Shown one piece after another: positions 1 to 9,462 of a stretch of 51,134 bases of DNA. This DNA comes from Thermodesulfobacteriaceae bacterium. GTDB lineage: Bacteria; Desulfobacterota; Thermodesulfobacteria; Thermodesulfobacteriales; Thermodesulfatatoraceae. The DNA lies in the NCBI GenBank assembly GCA_015494065.1, contig WGCA01000049.1, forward strand, positions 1-51,134, written 5' to 3'. The stretch's first letter is position 1; each line of letters opens with the position of its first letter. The notes under the pieces were generated by a model, which worked only from the letters and a program-made list of their open reading frames with translations, had not been told where the DNA came from and made no database searches. The position numbers and the translations under genes were made by a program.

Positions 1-129
1 ATACGGGAGTTTTACCAGAGACTCAAGGAGCGGGGGAAGCCGGGAAAGGTGGCTTTGGTGGCCTGTATGAGGAAGCTAGCCCTAATTTGCTGGGCCCACT
101 ACAAAATGGCCCTGGCTTCTACTCATTGA
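1..129 (+). mobile_element. IS110-family transposase, C-terminal fragment cut by the window edge
   Basis: The frame is open from base 1 and ends with TGA at 127-129. It encodes a 42-residue tail containing FYQRLKERGKPGKVALVACM followed by RKL, which is the characteristic C-terminal end of IS110/IS1111-group (DEDD) transposases. The N-terminal catalytic part lies outside the window, so intactness cannot be judged. Insertion sequences of this group lack long terminal inverted repeats, so the element's right end is not obvious; it probably falls between 130 and about 230. It points toward the convergent 3' end of the nuo operon. Confidence 0.8.
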
Positions 130-285
130 CAGGCCACACAGTATCTCTACATTTTGAAATGTAGTAGAGGGTCCTCGCAATGACAAGGGGATGTTCGTCT
201 GGCGAACCCTTGACACTTAATATGTATCGAAGGGGCGCCGTAACTCTAGCTGCCCCAGGCGCCCATAACCCTGATAAATGCCCTT
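130..285. other. Intergenic: probable IS right flank plus two hairpins
   Basis: No convincing gene. It holds a palindrome at 147-164 (arms CTACATTT and AAATGTAG, 2-nt loop) and a GC-rich hairpin at 233-264. The plus-strand ORF running through 180-446 overlaps the end of nuoN, has no recognisable domain and looks spurious. Confidence 0.5.
233..264 (-). terminator. GC-rich hairpin downstream of nuoN, probable operon terminator lacking a U tract
   Basis: Arms GGGCGCC (233-239) and GGCGCCC (258-264) pair perfectly around an 18-nt loop, 22 nt beyond the nuoN stop. The same arms occur in the strong terminator at 13933-13967, but here no T run follows on the minus strand. The missing T run may reflect insertion of the adjacent IS110 element. 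Confidence 0.4.
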
Positions 286-1719
286 TTAAGGCAGAAAGCC
301 CGTACAGCAGGCACGGGCAAAATCGATCACCGGGCCTGGATAGACCCCAAAGAGTAAAACCCCAGTCACCGCAAACATCAACCCGGCAAAAATGTAAGGG
401 TTCAAAGAGATCTCTACCTCTTTTTCAGGCGGCTTCATGTACATGAGCATCACGATGCGCAAATAAGGATAGGCCGCGATGGCGCTTGCCAAAACCGCCA
501 GAATTACCAAAGCGGTATGCCCGGCCTCAAATGCCGCCCGAAATACAAAAAACTTACCGATAAAGCCGGCGGTAGGAGGAATGCCGGTAAGGGAAAAGAG
601 AAAGATCAGGAGCAATAAAGCCACGGTGGGATGCGTTTTAGAAAGCCCCTGGTAATCAAAAATATTCTCACCTAGGAAATTCTTACGCCTCATGAGCACG
701 ATCACAGAAAAGGCCCCGATATTCATAAAGGCGTAAAGGAAAAGGTAAAGCATGGTCGCCGCCATGCCTTCTTTAGTCCCAGCAATAATGCCCAGCACCG
801 CGTAGCCAGCGTGCGTAATGGAGGAGTACGCCAGCAGACGTTTGATATTGGTCTGGACCACCGCCAGCACCGCCCCGGTAAACATGGTCAATACCGCAAG
901 GGGTACCAAAAGCTGGGTCCATTCCGTCTTGGCCGCCCCAAGGGCAATCAAAAAGACCCGCCCCATGGCGGCAAAACCCGCGGCTTTGGGCCCCACCGAC
1001 ATAAAAGCCGTCACCGAGGTGGGTGCCCCTTCGTAGGCGTCTGGCGACCACATATGGAAGGGCACCAGGGCTACTTTGAAGGCAAAGGCCACCACAAATA
1101 AGGCAGCCGAGAGAAACAGGGCCTTGTTGGCGGAAAGATTTGCCGCAAGGAGCGCCTTGGCTATGGCTTCAATATTGGTCGTACCGGTAAGGCCGTAGAG
1201 AAAGGCCATAGCCAGCAAAAGAAAGGCCGAAGCGAAGGAGCCCAGCAGAAAATACTTCATGGCCCCTTCCAGCGACCTGAGCTCCGCGTACAAAAGCCCC
1301 ACCAGGACGTAAACCGAAAGGGACATTAATTCCAGGCCCAGGTAAAGGAGGATAAGATCCTGAGTGGAGGCCATGAGCATCATGCCTGTTACCGCATACA
1401 TGAGGAGGGCGTAAAACTCACCAAAGTTAATCCCCAACAATCGGTTATAACCCGGGGCCAGCAGGGCCACCAGAAAAAGGACCAGGAGAAAGATGGTCTT
1501 GAAAAAGACCCCGTACTGATCCGCGGCGTAAGTGTGGCCAAAGGTCGTCCCCTGGGTCAAAAAGACCAGGGCCAGGGCCAGTAAAGCCGTAACGATGGTG
1601 GCCCAAGTAAAGACCGCTTTTCTGGTGACCCAGCGATCTACCAGGGCCATCACACTGGCTACTAACACCAACAACGTTTCCGGATAAACCGCTACGAAAC
1701 TAGGAAGGGAGGACCACAT
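286..1719 (-). CDS. nuoN: NADH-quinone oxidoreductase subunit N (complex I antiporter-like subunit)
   Basis: Integral membrane proton-pumping subunit of complex I, 477 aa with about 14 hydrophobic helices. The hallmark residues of the Mrp-antiporter-like fold are visible: Glu130 in the helix GLELMSLSVYVLVG and Lys215 in FAFKVALVPFHMWSPDAYEG, followed by the conserved TSVTAF stretch. It is the last gene of the nuo operon. Its start overlaps the nuoM stop by 20 bp, so translation is probably coupled. A hairpin at 233-264 follows. Length is normal for NuoN. Confidence 0.95.
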   Translation of the reverse strand: MWSSLPSFVAVYPETLLVLVASVMALVDRWVTRKAVFTWATIVTALLALALVFLTQGTTFGHTYAADQYGVFFKTIFLLVLFLVALLAPGYNRLLGINFGEFYALLMYAVTGMMLMASTQDLILLYLGLELMSLSVYVLVGLLYAELRSLEGAMKYFLLGSFASAFLLLAMAFLYGLTGTTNIEAIAKALLAANLSANKALFLSAALFVVAFAFKVALVPFHMWSPDAYEGAPTSVTAFMSVGPKAAGFAAMGRVFLIALGAAKTEWTQLLVPLAVLTMFTGAVLAVVQTNIKRLLAYSSITHAGYAVLGIIAGTKEGMAATMLYLFLYAFMNIGAFSVIVLMRRKNFLGENIFDYQGLSKTHPTVALLLLIFLFSLTGIPPTAGFIGKFFVFRAAFEAGHTALVILAVLASAIAAYPYLRIVMLMYMKPPEKEVEISLNPYIFAGLMFAVTGVLLFGVYPGPVIDFARACCTGFLP

Positions 1720-3244
1720 GGAGCCCCTCCTTTAAGATTTCGCTAATGGGCAACGTCGTACCTGCCGCCTGGTGGACGTGTTCAAGAAGCGCCCTTACCG
1801 AGGTGTGCATAAACCCCAAAAACGGGGTGGGGTAACAACCGATCAAAAGCACCAGAATGAGCATGGGGACCAGGGCCAAGACCTCGCGCATCTTGACGTC
1901 TGGAAGCCCTGCCACCTTCGGGTTTACCTCCTGGTAAAAAACCTGCTGGTACAGGCGCAACATGTAGGTGGCCCCTATGATTACCCCCAGGGCTCCCAGT
2001 ACCGCGGCCCAGCGTTTTGAAGCAAAAGTACCCAGCAAGATCAAAAACTCCCCGATAAAACCGTTGGTCCCCGGAAGCCCGATAGAAGCTAAGGTAAAGA
2101 CCATGAAAAAGGCGGCGTAGATGGGCATCACCGTGGCCAGGCCACCGTAGTCTTTGATGGCCCGGGTGTGCGTCCGCTCATACACCACCCCCACGCACAT
2201 AAAGAGGGCCCCGGTAACGATACCGTGGTTTATCATCTGTAAGATAGCCCCCTCTACCGCGTTCCCTTCTAGAGAAAAAATGCCTAGAGTCACAAACCCC
2301 ATGTGGCTAACGGAGCTATAGGCGATGAGACGTTTGAGGTCGGTTTGCGCCAGACAAATGATACCCCCGTAGATGATGGCAATCACCGAAAGGAGCAGCA
2401 TGGGCACCATCATGGCCTTGGCCGCCACGGGGAAGAAGGAAAGGGAAAACCTGAGGAAACCGTAGGCCCCCATCTTAATGAGGATGCCGGCGAGAATCAC
2501 TGAACCCGCCGTCGGGGCCTCGGTGTGGGCGTCAGGCAGCCAGGTATGCACCGGCCACATGGGCACCTTGACGGCAAAGGCCGCAAAGAAGGCCCAGAAG
2601 AGCCAAAATTGAAATTGATACGGCAGCCCAAGCTGCATAATCTCAAGGATGTTAAAGGTCCCCGCCTTGAGATAGAGGAAGATGATCCCTACCAGCATCA
2701 AGACCGAGCCCACCAAGGTATACAGGAAAAACTTGATGGTGGCATACAATCTATTAGGCCCGCCCCAGATACCGATGATCAGGTACATGGGGATGAGCAT
2801 GGCTTCCCAGAAGAGGTAAAAAAGGAAGAGGTCCAGGGAACAAAAAACGCCCATCATGGCGGCGGAGGTCAAAAGGAGCGCGATATGAAACTCTTTGACC
2901 TTTTCCGTTACCGCTTCCCAGGAAATCAGGATACACAGGACGGTTACCAGGGCCGAAAGCAGGACAAAAAGGACACTTATCCCATCTACTCCCAGGAAAT
3001 AAGAAATATGCCATGCCTTGATCCAGGCGTGCTTTTCCACAAATTGCATGCCGGAAAAATCTTTGTCAAACCAGCTGAAAAGCGGAAGCGTAAGCGCAAA
3101 GTCTACCAGGGCTACCACCAAAGAAAACCAGCGGATCAGGCGGTCACGCCGCGGCAAAAGGAGCAAGATGATGGCCCCTATTACCGGCAACCATATAATG
3201 GCCGAGAGTAAAGGAAATTCTGCCGTGCGCAAGGCCACTTCCAT
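1700..3244 (-). CDS. nuoM: NADH-quinone oxidoreductase subunit M
   Basis: Second antiporter-like membrane subunit of complex I, 514 aa, about 14 TM helices. Key pumping residues are present: Glu147 in FWEAMLIPMYL and Lys226 in FAVKVPMWPVHTWLPDAH, followed by TEAPTAGSVILAG, a NuoM signature. It lies 10 bp after nuoL and overlaps nuoN. No truncation or unusual insertion is seen. NuoM rather than MrpD is supported by the intact nuo gene order around it. Confidence 0.95.
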   Translation of the reverse strand: MEVALRTAEFPLLSAIIWLPVIGAIILLLLPRRDRLIRWFSLVVALVDFALTLPLFSWFDKDFSGMQFVEKHAWIKAWHISYFLGVDGISVLFVLLSALVTVLCILISWEAVTEKVKEFHIALLLTSAAMMGVFCSLDLFLFYLFWEAMLIPMYLIIGIWGGPNRLYATIKFFLYTLVGSVLMLVGIIFLYLKAGTFNILEIMQLGLPYQFQFWLFWAFFAAFAVKVPMWPVHTWLPDAHTEAPTAGSVILAGILIKMGAYGFLRFSLSFFPVAAKAMMVPMLLLSVIAIIYGGIICLAQTDLKRLIAYSSVSHMGFVTLGIFSLEGNAVEGAILQMINHGIVTGALFMCVGVVYERTHTRAIKDYGGLATVMPIYAAFFMVFTLASIGLPGTNGFIGEFLILLGTFASKRWAAVLGALGVIIGATYMLRLYQQVFYQEVNPKVAGLPDVKMREVLALVPMLILVLLIGCYPTPFLGFMHTSVRALLEHVHQAAGTTLPISEILKEGLHVVLPS

Positions 3245-3254
3245 AGTCTTCCCC

Positions 3255-5207
3255 CTAAAAGAGATAGATCAATAAAAGGATTACCGCCGCACCCGTGGCC
3301 ATGATCAAGGCGTAAGTATGCACCACCCCGTTTTGCACCCGGCGCAACGTCTCGCCTCCGCGCCGGATCATGTCCGGCACACCGTTGACCACACCTTCGA
3401 TGAAGATAGAGTCCAGCACTCCCTGGACGATGGCCCGGGCGGTGAAGAAAGTGGGCCGCACGATAAGGGCGTGGTAAATCTCGTCCCAGTACCATTTCCG
3501 GTAGAGGTAGCGGTAAAGGGTGGGCCATCTTTCCGGTACCAAACGCTGCAACTCAGGCCGTTTGATGTAAACGAGATAGGCCACGTAAATCCCCAAAAGC
3601 CCCATCGCCGTGGAAACAGCCATCAAAAGGAGCTCCAAAAGGGCCTCCTTTTCTTCCCACCCGTGAGGGAGGTGAAAATGCGGGTGACCGAGCACGGGCT
3701 CCATAAACCTGGCAAAGTGATTCTCGCCGCCTAGCACGTGAGGAATACCGATCCAGCCGGTGACCACCGCCCCCACCGCCAGAATCATAAGGGGAATGGT
3801 CATCACCTTGGGAGATTCATGGGGCTCATGCCCGTGGAGCACTTCCCGGCCCCGAAATTCCCCGTAAAAGGTCATAAAGACCACCCGGAAGGAATAGAAA
3901 GCCGTAAGGCCGGCTACCAGCGTCCCCACCAGCCAGACGATCTTCCCCCAGGGATAGACCGAGGCAAAAGCAGACCAGAGAATTTCGTCTTTGCTGAAGA
4001 AGCCCGCCAGGCCTGGCACCCCGGAGATGGAAAGGGAGGCGATGAAAAAGGTAATAAAAGTGATGGGCATGTATTTTTTTAGCCCTCCCATGTAGCGCAT
4101 ATCCGTAGGGTCCGGGGCGTGGTGCATGGCGTGCATAACACTTCCCGCCCCAAGGAAGAGCAGGGCCTTAAAATAGGCGTGGGTAAAGAGGTGGAACATC
4201 CCGGCGGCAAAAGCCCCTACGCCGCAGGCCATAAACATGTAGCCCAGCTGGGAAAGGGTGGAATACGCAATGACCCGCTTGATGTCGAACTGGGTCGGAG
4301 CTATGGTCGCCGCCATGAAACAGGTAAAAGTCCCCGCCGCCGCTACCACCGCCATGGCCACGTTTGAGAGTTCAAATATTTCATGACACCGGGAAACCAT
4401 GAAAACACCGGCGGTGACCATGGTGGCGGCGTGGATCAAAGCCGAAACCGGGGTGGGACCTTCCATGGCGTCCGGCAACCAGACGTGAAGCGGGAACTGG
4501 GCGCTCTTGCCCATGGCCCCGCAGAAAAGGAGTACCGCTATTAAGGTGGGGAGCAGTATATCGTGCCCGAAAAGGTTGACCGTGGCGTGGGCTATTTCGT
4601 GGACCCGGGCAAAGACCGGTTCGTAATAGATGGTCCCGAAGGTCACAAAGACCAGAAAGACCCCTAACGCAAAACCGAAGTCCCCGAAACGGTTGACGAT
4701 AAAGGCCTTTTTGGCCGCGTCAGCCGCACTCTTTTTCTGATACCAGAAGCCAATCAATAGATAAGAACAAAGCCCCACCGCCTCCCAGCCAAAGAACAAC
4801 TGTAAAAAGTTGTTGGCCGAGACCAGCATCAACATGGAAAAGGTAAAGAGGGAGATATAGGCAAAAAACCGGTAGTAACCCGGGTCATCTTCCATGTAAC
4901 CGATGGAGTACACGTGAATCAGGAAGGAAAGACAGGTGACCATGGCCAGCATCATGACCGAAAGCGGATCCACCTGGAAACCGACCCCTACTTTGAAGGT
5001 GTCGGCGATGACCCAGGAGTAGAGGTCAAAATTGGCCCGCGCCCCCCCGATGACGTCAAAGAGGGCCTTTAAAGAAACCAGAAAAGAAGTGAAGACAGCG
5101 ATACAGGGCAACCAGTGGGCCTGCCGGCGGATATACCAGCGCCCAAAAAGGAGGGTGATGGTCGCCGCGATCAAAGGCAATAGCGGAATCCAGACTACGT
5201 ATTTCAT
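3255..5207 (-). CDS. nuoL: NADH-quinone oxidoreductase subunit L
   Basis: Largest antiporter-like membrane subunit, 650 aa. Glu142 (FGWEAVGLCSYLLIGFWY) and Lys234 (GAMGKSAQFPLHVWLPDAM) match the expected ionisable residues. The C-terminal third carries a hydrophilic segment with a terminal helix, consistent with the lateral helix HL and anchoring TM16 of NuoL. The stop of nuoK is 3 nt upstream of its start. Length is typical for NuoL. Confidence 0.95.
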   Translation of the reverse strand: MKYVVWIPLLPLIAATITLLFGRWYIRRQAHWLPCIAVFTSFLVSLKALFDVIGGARANFDLYSWVIADTFKVGVGFQVDPLSVMMLAMVTCLSFLIHVYSIGYMEDDPGYYRFFAYISLFTFSMLMLVSANNFLQLFFGWEAVGLCSYLLIGFWYQKKSAADAAKKAFIVNRFGDFGFALGVFLVFVTFGTIYYEPVFARVHEIAHATVNLFGHDILLPTLIAVLLFCGAMGKSAQFPLHVWLPDAMEGPTPVSALIHAATMVTAGVFMVSRCHEIFELSNVAMAVVAAAGTFTCFMAATIAPTQFDIKRVIAYSTLSQLGYMFMACGVGAFAAGMFHLFTHAYFKALLFLGAGSVMHAMHHAPDPTDMRYMGGLKKYMPITFITFFIASLSISGVPGLAGFFSKDEILWSAFASVYPWGKIVWLVGTLVAGLTAFYSFRVVFMTFYGEFRGREVLHGHEPHESPKVMTIPLMILAVGAVVTGWIGIPHVLGGENHFARFMEPVLGHPHFHLPHGWEEKEALLELLLMAVSTAMGLLGIYVAYLVYIKRPELQRLVPERWPTLYRYLYRKWYWDEIYHALIVRPTFFTARAIVQGVLDSIFIEGVVNGVPDMIRRGGETLRRVQNGVVHTYALIMATGAAVILLLIYLF

Positions 5208-5210
5208 AGG

Positions 5211-5513
5211 TTACCCCTTCAAGGTGCGAAATTCGTCCATATGAATTTCGCGTGTCTTTTTAAAGAGGAGCACCACCAACGCCAGACCAATGGCGGCCTC
5301 CGCCGCTGCCACTGCGATGATAAAGAAAACCAGGACGTGGGCCGTAGTGTGGGCCAGCCCTCGCCCCAGAGCCACCAGGGTGACGTTAACCGCGTTCAAC
5401 ATGATCTCAATGCACATGAGCATGATGATCACGTTGCGCCGGGCGATAAAACCAAAGGCCCCGATGGCGAAAAGAAAAAGCGTTAACACCAGGTACCAGG
5501 AAACGGGTATCAT
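5211..5513 (-). CDS. nuoK: NADH-quinone oxidoreductase subunit K
   Basis: Small membrane subunit of complex I, 100 aa and three TM helices, equivalent to mitochondrial ND4L. The family core GFIARRNVIIMLMCIEIMLN, with the conserved membrane Glu, is clear, and a second Glu lies in AAAEAAIGLAL. It overlaps the 3' end of nuoJ by 4 bp, consistent with translational coupling. Confidence 0.95.
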   Translation of the reverse strand: MIPVSWYLVLTLFLFAIGAFGFIARRNVIIMLMCIEIMLNAVNVTLVALGRGLAHTTAHVLVFFIIAVAAAEAAIGLALVVLLFKKTREIHMDEFRTLKG

Positions 5514-6049
5514 AGGCCTTCCCCTCTTATCATGCGGATTCTACGGGTGAGCACCACCGCCCCCAAGACCGCCACCAAAAGAAGCACCCCTACGGTTTCA
5601 AAGGAAAGGATATGTTCGGTAAAAAGGGCTTTGCCCAAGAGTTTGGCGTGGCCCACCTTGGCGATGGCCTCCGGCGTCATGTCGCCCACGGGTTGAGGGG
5701 CCCGGAAGTCCTTCAAAGCCTGGGCCGCAAGGATCACCAGGGCCACCGAAACAAAGAGGGCCGCCGGCCAAAAGACCGTAAAATTATGGATCTTGAGCTC
5801 GGTGCGTAAATTGATCATGTAGACCACAAAGAGAAAGAGAACCAAGACCGCCCCGGCGTAGACGATGATCTGCACCGCAGCCAAAAACTCCGCGTCTAGC
5901 GTGATAAAGAGCACCGCCTGGTGCAAAAACATTACCAACATCCAGAGGACCGCATGGACCGCGTTCCGGTTGGTCACCACCAGCAGCGAGGTGACCACCA
6001 AGACCACCGCCAGATAGATAAAGACGATTTTGGGAAGTAAGCCTTCCAT
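5510..6049 (-). CDS. nuoJ: NADH-quinone oxidoreductase subunit J
   Basis: Membrane subunit of complex I (ND6 equivalent), 179 aa with five predicted TM segments. The conserved QIIVYAGAVLVLFLFVVYMI block contains the pi-bulge helix region (YAGAVxVLF) diagnostic of NuoJ. A periplasmic insertion (FRAPQPVGDMTPEAIAK) sits between TM4 and TM5. It starts immediately after the nuoI stop and overlaps nuoK by 4 bp. Confidence 0.95.
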   Translation of the reverse strand: MEGLLPKIVFIYLAVVLVVTSLLVVTNRNAVHAVLWMLVMFLHQAVLFITLDAEFLAAVQIIVYAGAVLVLFLFVVYMINLRTELKIHNFTVFWPAALFVSVALVILAAQALKDFRAPQPVGDMTPEAIAKVGHAKLLGKALFTEHILSFETVGVLLLVAVLGAVVLTRRIRMIRGEGL

Positions 6050-6586
6050 TTATATACCCTCCGCTCGTCTTTTGGCCGCCGGGAGTTTGCGCTCCGGGAC
6101 CCCGCGCGGCCGCCAGAAGGGATTAAAATACGGTCGCTTCTGGGTGACGATGAATTCGTCCCAGTTTTTAAGCAGCTTTTCCCGGTCAAAATAAAGGTCT
6201 TCGCGCCGGTAACCGGAGTATTCGTAAAACTCCGTGAGCACGATGGCGTTTACGGGACAGACCTCCTCGCAGTACCCGCAAAAGATGCAGCGTAAAGCGT
6301 CAATGTCGTACTTTTTGACTATTCGGGCCTTGGTCTCCGGGTCCCGCTCGGCTTCGATGTAAATGCACTGGGCCGGACAGACCTGAGCGCAACGGTAACA
6401 GCCCACACACCGGTCTTTTCCGGTGGCCGGGTCCCGCACCAGGGCATGCCGGCCGCGAAACCCCGGCGCCAGAGGCTTTTTCTCCTCCGGATACTGGATG
6501 GTTACCGGTTTTGCAAAAAGCTTGCGTAGGGTAAGCGAAAGCCCTTTAAGGATCTCGGTAAGGAAAACCGTCTTCACCAGCCCCAT
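6050..6586 (-). CDS. nuoI: NADH-quinone oxidoreductase subunit I (8Fe-8S protein)
   Basis: Peripheral-arm subunit carrying clusters N6a and N6b, 178 aa. Two complete 4Fe-4S motifs are visible: Cys60, 63, 66, 70 (CVGCYRCAQVCP) and Cys100, 103, 106, 110 (CIFCGYCEEVCP). The N-terminal amphipathic segment (EILKGLSLTLRKLFAKPVT) fits the membrane-hugging helix of the family. It lies 19 bp after nuoH and abuts nuoJ. It should take electrons onward to the N2 cluster in NuoB. Confidence 0.95.
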   Translation of the reverse strand: MGLVKTVFLTEILKGLSLTLRKLFAKPVTIQYPEEKKPLAPGFRGRHALVRDPATGKDRCVGCYRCAQVCPAQCIYIEAERDPETKARIVKKYDIDALRCIFCGYCEEVCPVNAIVLTEFYEYSGYRREDLYFDREKLLKNWDEFIVTQKRPYFNPFWRPRGVPERKLPAAKRRAEGI

Positions 6587-6605
6587 AAGTCTCTCCTCAA
6601 AACCT

Positions 6606-7622
6606 TTAAGCCAAAACTTTGATAAGCCCCGTAATGACGATGTTCAAAAGGGCAAGGGGGATCAGCACCTTCCAGCCAAGACCCATCAACTGGTCGTAAC
6701 GGTAACGGGGCAAAGTGGCCCGGACCCAGATGTAGAAAAAGATCAAAAAGTAAAGTTTTAAAAGGAACCAGAACATGGGGACTCCGGGGACCTCAAAGGG
6801 CCCGTACCAGCCCCCGAGGAAACAGACCACCGCGAGCATAGACATCACGATCATGCCGAAATATTCCGCCAGATAAAAAAGGGCGAAGCGAATGCCGCTG
6901 TATTCCACGAAATAGCCGGCTACCAGTTCACTTTCCGCCTCAGGGAGATCAAAGGGTGTACGGTTGGTCTCAGCGATAGCTGCCACCATGAAGACGAAGA
7001 AACCAATAATCTGGGGGATGGCATAAATCTTAAAAGGGCTTTCTATCTGGGCCTTGACGATTTCTATCAGGTTCATGGAGCCCGCCAGCATCATGACCCC
7101 TACCAGGGCGAGCGCCATGGCGATTTCGTAACTGATCACCTGAGCCGAGGCCCTGAGCCCCCCAAGAAAACTATAGCGCGAATTTGAGGCCCAACCCGCC
7201 AGAATCACCCCGAAGGAAGAAAGAGAACTCATAGCCAGCACCACCAAAAGGGCCATGTTGACGTTGGTGACCACGAAGTGTTCCCAGATCGGAATAACCG
7301 CCAAGCTGGTGGCCCCGGCCACCAGGCTGATAAAGGGGGCCAGCTTGAAGACCACAGGGCTGTCCACGCAACTCGGGATAATGTCTTCTTTAGTGATAAG
7401 CTTTAAGACGTCGGCGATGGGCTGGAGGAGCCCCCGGGGCCCTACCCTGTTTGGCCCTAGCCTCTGCTGCATGTGGCCGATAATCTTTCGCTCCGCGTAA
7501 GTCGTATAGGCCACGTGCAGCAACGTTATCCCCACCAGCACCAGGCTTTTGAAGACCGAAAGGCCAAGATACTTCAGCAAAAAGTGATTGGCTGTGTCAT
7601 AAAGCCTTAGAAAATCGATCAT
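6606..7622 (-). CDS. nuoH: NADH-quinone oxidoreductase subunit H
   Basis: Quinone-site membrane subunit (ND1 equivalent), 338 aa with eight TM helices. Conserved blocks are present: ERKIIGHMQQRLGPNRVGP near the N terminus and ETNRTPFDLPEAESELVAGY, the acidic quinone-cavity loop. I place the start at the ATG at 7622 (MIDFLRLYD), preceded by AGGGGAAAGG. The longer frame to 7643 would add seven non-conserved residues and overlap nuoD. The gap to nuoD is 10 bp. Confidence 0.94.
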   Translation of the reverse strand: MIDFLRLYDTANHFLLKYLGLSVFKSLVLVGITLLHVAYTTYAERKIIGHMQQRLGPNRVGPRGLLQPIADVLKLITKEDIIPSCVDSPVVFKLAPFISLVAGATSLAVIPIWEHFVVTNVNMALLVVLAMSSLSSFGVILAGWASNSRYSFLGGLRASAQVISYEIAMALALVGVMMLAGSMNLIEIVKAQIESPFKIYAIPQIIGFFVFMVAAIAETNRTPFDLPEAESELVAGYFVEYSGIRFALFYLAEYFGMIVMSMLAVVCFLGGWYGPFEVPGVPMFWFLLKLYFLIFFYIWVRATLPRYRYDQLMGLGWKVLIPLALLNIVITGLIKVLA

Positions 7623-7632
7623 AGCCTTTCCC

Positions 7633-8865
7633 CTAGCGGTCACATTCTCCTAAAACGATGTCTACGGAACCGATTACGGCGATAATGTCCGCCACCATTT
7701 GCCCTTCCGAAAGGGCAGGAAGCGCCGAAATGTGCACAAAGGAAGGGGCCCTTATCCTGACCCGCCACGGATGCCCCGTGCCGTCACTTACGATGTAATA
7801 GCCAAGCTCCCCTTTAGGAGCCTCAATGGCAAAATAGACTTCTCCCTCGGGCACGATGGGGACCTCCACCCCCTTTACCAGATACCCCCGTTTAGGGTGA
7901 AGGGCCGGTTCCGGACGCTTGATCTTCCCGTAAGGTATCACCAAGTCCGGGGCGTCTTCGGCGATGACGGGTTCCCCTTCGCACTCGGCAAGTTTATCCA
8001 GACACTGCCTGATAATCTTGTTGGCCTCCCGCATCTCTTTCATACGCACGCGGTAGCGAGAGTACACGTCACCTTCAAATTCAACGGCAACTTCGAAATC
8101 AAGTTCATCGTAAATGAGGTAAGGACGCGCGCGCCTTAGGTCGTAGCGCACCCCTGAACCCCGCAGGGAAGGACCGGTCAACCCCAAGTTCACCGCTTCT
8201 TCCCCAGAAATTACCCCTACCCCTTTGGTCCGCTTAAGCCAGATACGGTTGACGTCGATCAGGGTTTCGTATTCGGGGATGCGGTGAGGAAACTCCTCCG
8301 TAAAACGGTAAAGTTCATCGATGATCTTCTGGTTAAAATCAAGACGCACCCCGCCGATCCGGGGGTAACTCACCGTAAGACGGGCCCCACAAATCTCTTC
8401 AAAGATATCAAGGAGCCATTCACGGTCGCGAAAACAATAGAGGAAGACCGTCATGGCCCCGATGTCTAGCGCGTGGGTGGCCAGCCAGAGCAGGTGGCTC
8501 GCGATACGGGCCATCTCACAGACGATGACCCGGATAATCTGGGCCCGCCGGGGGACTTCAAGCCCCATAAGCTTTTCCACCGCCAGACAGTAGCCCACGT
8601 TGTTGGCCGCAGAGGCGATATAGTCCAGCCGGTCCGTAAGGACCATGGCCTGGGAATAAGTCCTGTGTTCGGAAAGTTTTTCTACCCCCCGGTGGAGGTA
8701 GCCGATGCGCGGATCACAGCGGACGATGGTCTCTCCGTCAAGCTCAAGGAAGAGGCGCAATACCCCGTGGGTGGCCGGGTGCTGGGGCCCCATGTTTACT
8801 AAATAAGGTTCGTCCCACTGCTCGCTGTCCTTTTGCTTCTGAATGATCTCAAGCGTTTGTGCCAT
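7633..8865 (-). CDS. nuoD: NADH-quinone oxidoreductase subunit D (49 kDa)
   Basis: Peripheral quinone-reducing subunit, descended from NiFe-hydrogenase large subunits but without their metal-binding cysteines. About 410 aa. Signatures: [14 protein letters not shown] with the quinone-gate His, [12 protein letters not shown]-type region, and the C-terminal DIVLGECDR. The ATG at 8865 (MAQTLEIIQ) is chosen because the frame extending to 8943 adds a basic, non-homologous leader inside nuoC. It overlaps nuoC by 17 bp. It is separate from NuoC, not fused. Confidence 0.94.
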   Translation of the reverse strand: MAQTLEIIQKQKDSEQWDEPYLVNMGPQHPATHGVLRLFLELDGETIVRCDPRIGYLHRGVEKLSEHRTYSQAMVLTDRLDYIASAANNVGYCLAVEKLMGLEVPRRAQIIRVIVCEMARIASHLLWLATHALDIGAMTVFLYCFRDREWLLDIFEEICGARLTVSYPRIGGVRLDFNQKIIDELYRFTEEFPHRIPEYETLIDVNRIWLKRTKGVGVISGEEAVNLGLTGPSLRGSGVRYDLRRARPYLIYDELDFEVAVEFEGDVYSRYRVRMKEMREANKIIRQCLDKLAECEGEPVIAEDAPDLVIPYGKIKRPEPALHPKRGYLVKGVEVPIVPEGEVYFAIEAPKGELGYYIVSDGTGHPWRVRIRAPSFVHISALPALSEGQMVADIIAVIGSVDIVLGECDR

Positions 8866-9454
8866 GGCCCTCCCCCTCCTGAGAAACCTCTTCTTTGACC
8901 TGGCCCGGTAAAGGTTCACCCGGCACCCTCTGGTACCAATCATAAGGGGCCAAACGGCGGGCCTTTTCTTTTAGTTCCTTAAATCCCGACCACTCCTTTT
9001 CAGGCTCCAAGAAAAGGGGATAATCCTTCCGTAACGGGAACCCTTCCCAGTCTTCCGGCATGAGCAAACGCCTGAGATCCGGATGCCCCTCAAAGACTAT
9101 GCCGAACATGTCGTAGACTTCCCTCTCAAACCAGTTAGCCACCTTCCAGATAGAAGAAACCGAGGTTATGCGCGGATCTTCTTCAGGAACTTGAGCTTTG
9201 ATACGTAAGAACTGCTTGTAACGGATAGAATACAGATTATATACCACTTCAAAACGTGGGGTCTTTTTCTGGTACCAATCCACCGCCGTCAGATCGGCCA
9301 AATGGTCAAAAAGGAGTTCGCCGCTGTCGTGCAAAAACTTGAGGATATTAAAGATCTTTTCCCGCTTAACGATTATGTAAGTTTGGCCGGCACTTTCCCC
9401 CACGCTTACGATTTCTGAGGCAAATTTTTCCTGCAGCCGTTCAACGGCGTCCAT
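8849..9454 (-). CDS. nuoC: NADH-quinone oxidoreductase subunit C (30 kDa)
   Basis: Peripheral-arm scaffold subunit, 201 aa. The family signature [20 protein letters not shown] followed by [20 protein letters not shown] is intact. The C-terminal region is charged ([16 protein letters not shown]) and overlaps the start of nuoD. The gap from the nuoB stop is 8 bp. NuoC has no cofactor; it packs against NuoD and NuoI. Confidence 0.94.
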   Translation of the reverse strand: MDAVERLQEKFASEIVSVGESAGQTYIIVKREKIFNILKFLHDSGELLFDHLADLTAVDWYQKKTPRFEVVYNLYSIRYKQFLRIKAQVPEEDPRITSVSSIWKVANWFEREVYDMFGIVFEGHPDLRRLLMPEDWEGFPLRKDYPLFLEPEKEWSGFKELKEKARRLAPYDWYQRVPGEPLPGQVKEEVSQEGEGHGTNA

Positions 9455-9462
9455 ACGACCTC

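Noticed and set aside
180-446. 88-aa plus-strand ORF at the left edge
   Set aside because: Overlaps the end of nuoN antisense; composition is basic and random-looking with no ribosome site or domain.
2525-3211. 228-aa plus-strand ORF inside nuoM
   Set aside because: Antisense shadow of a high-confidence membrane protein gene; no domain recognised.
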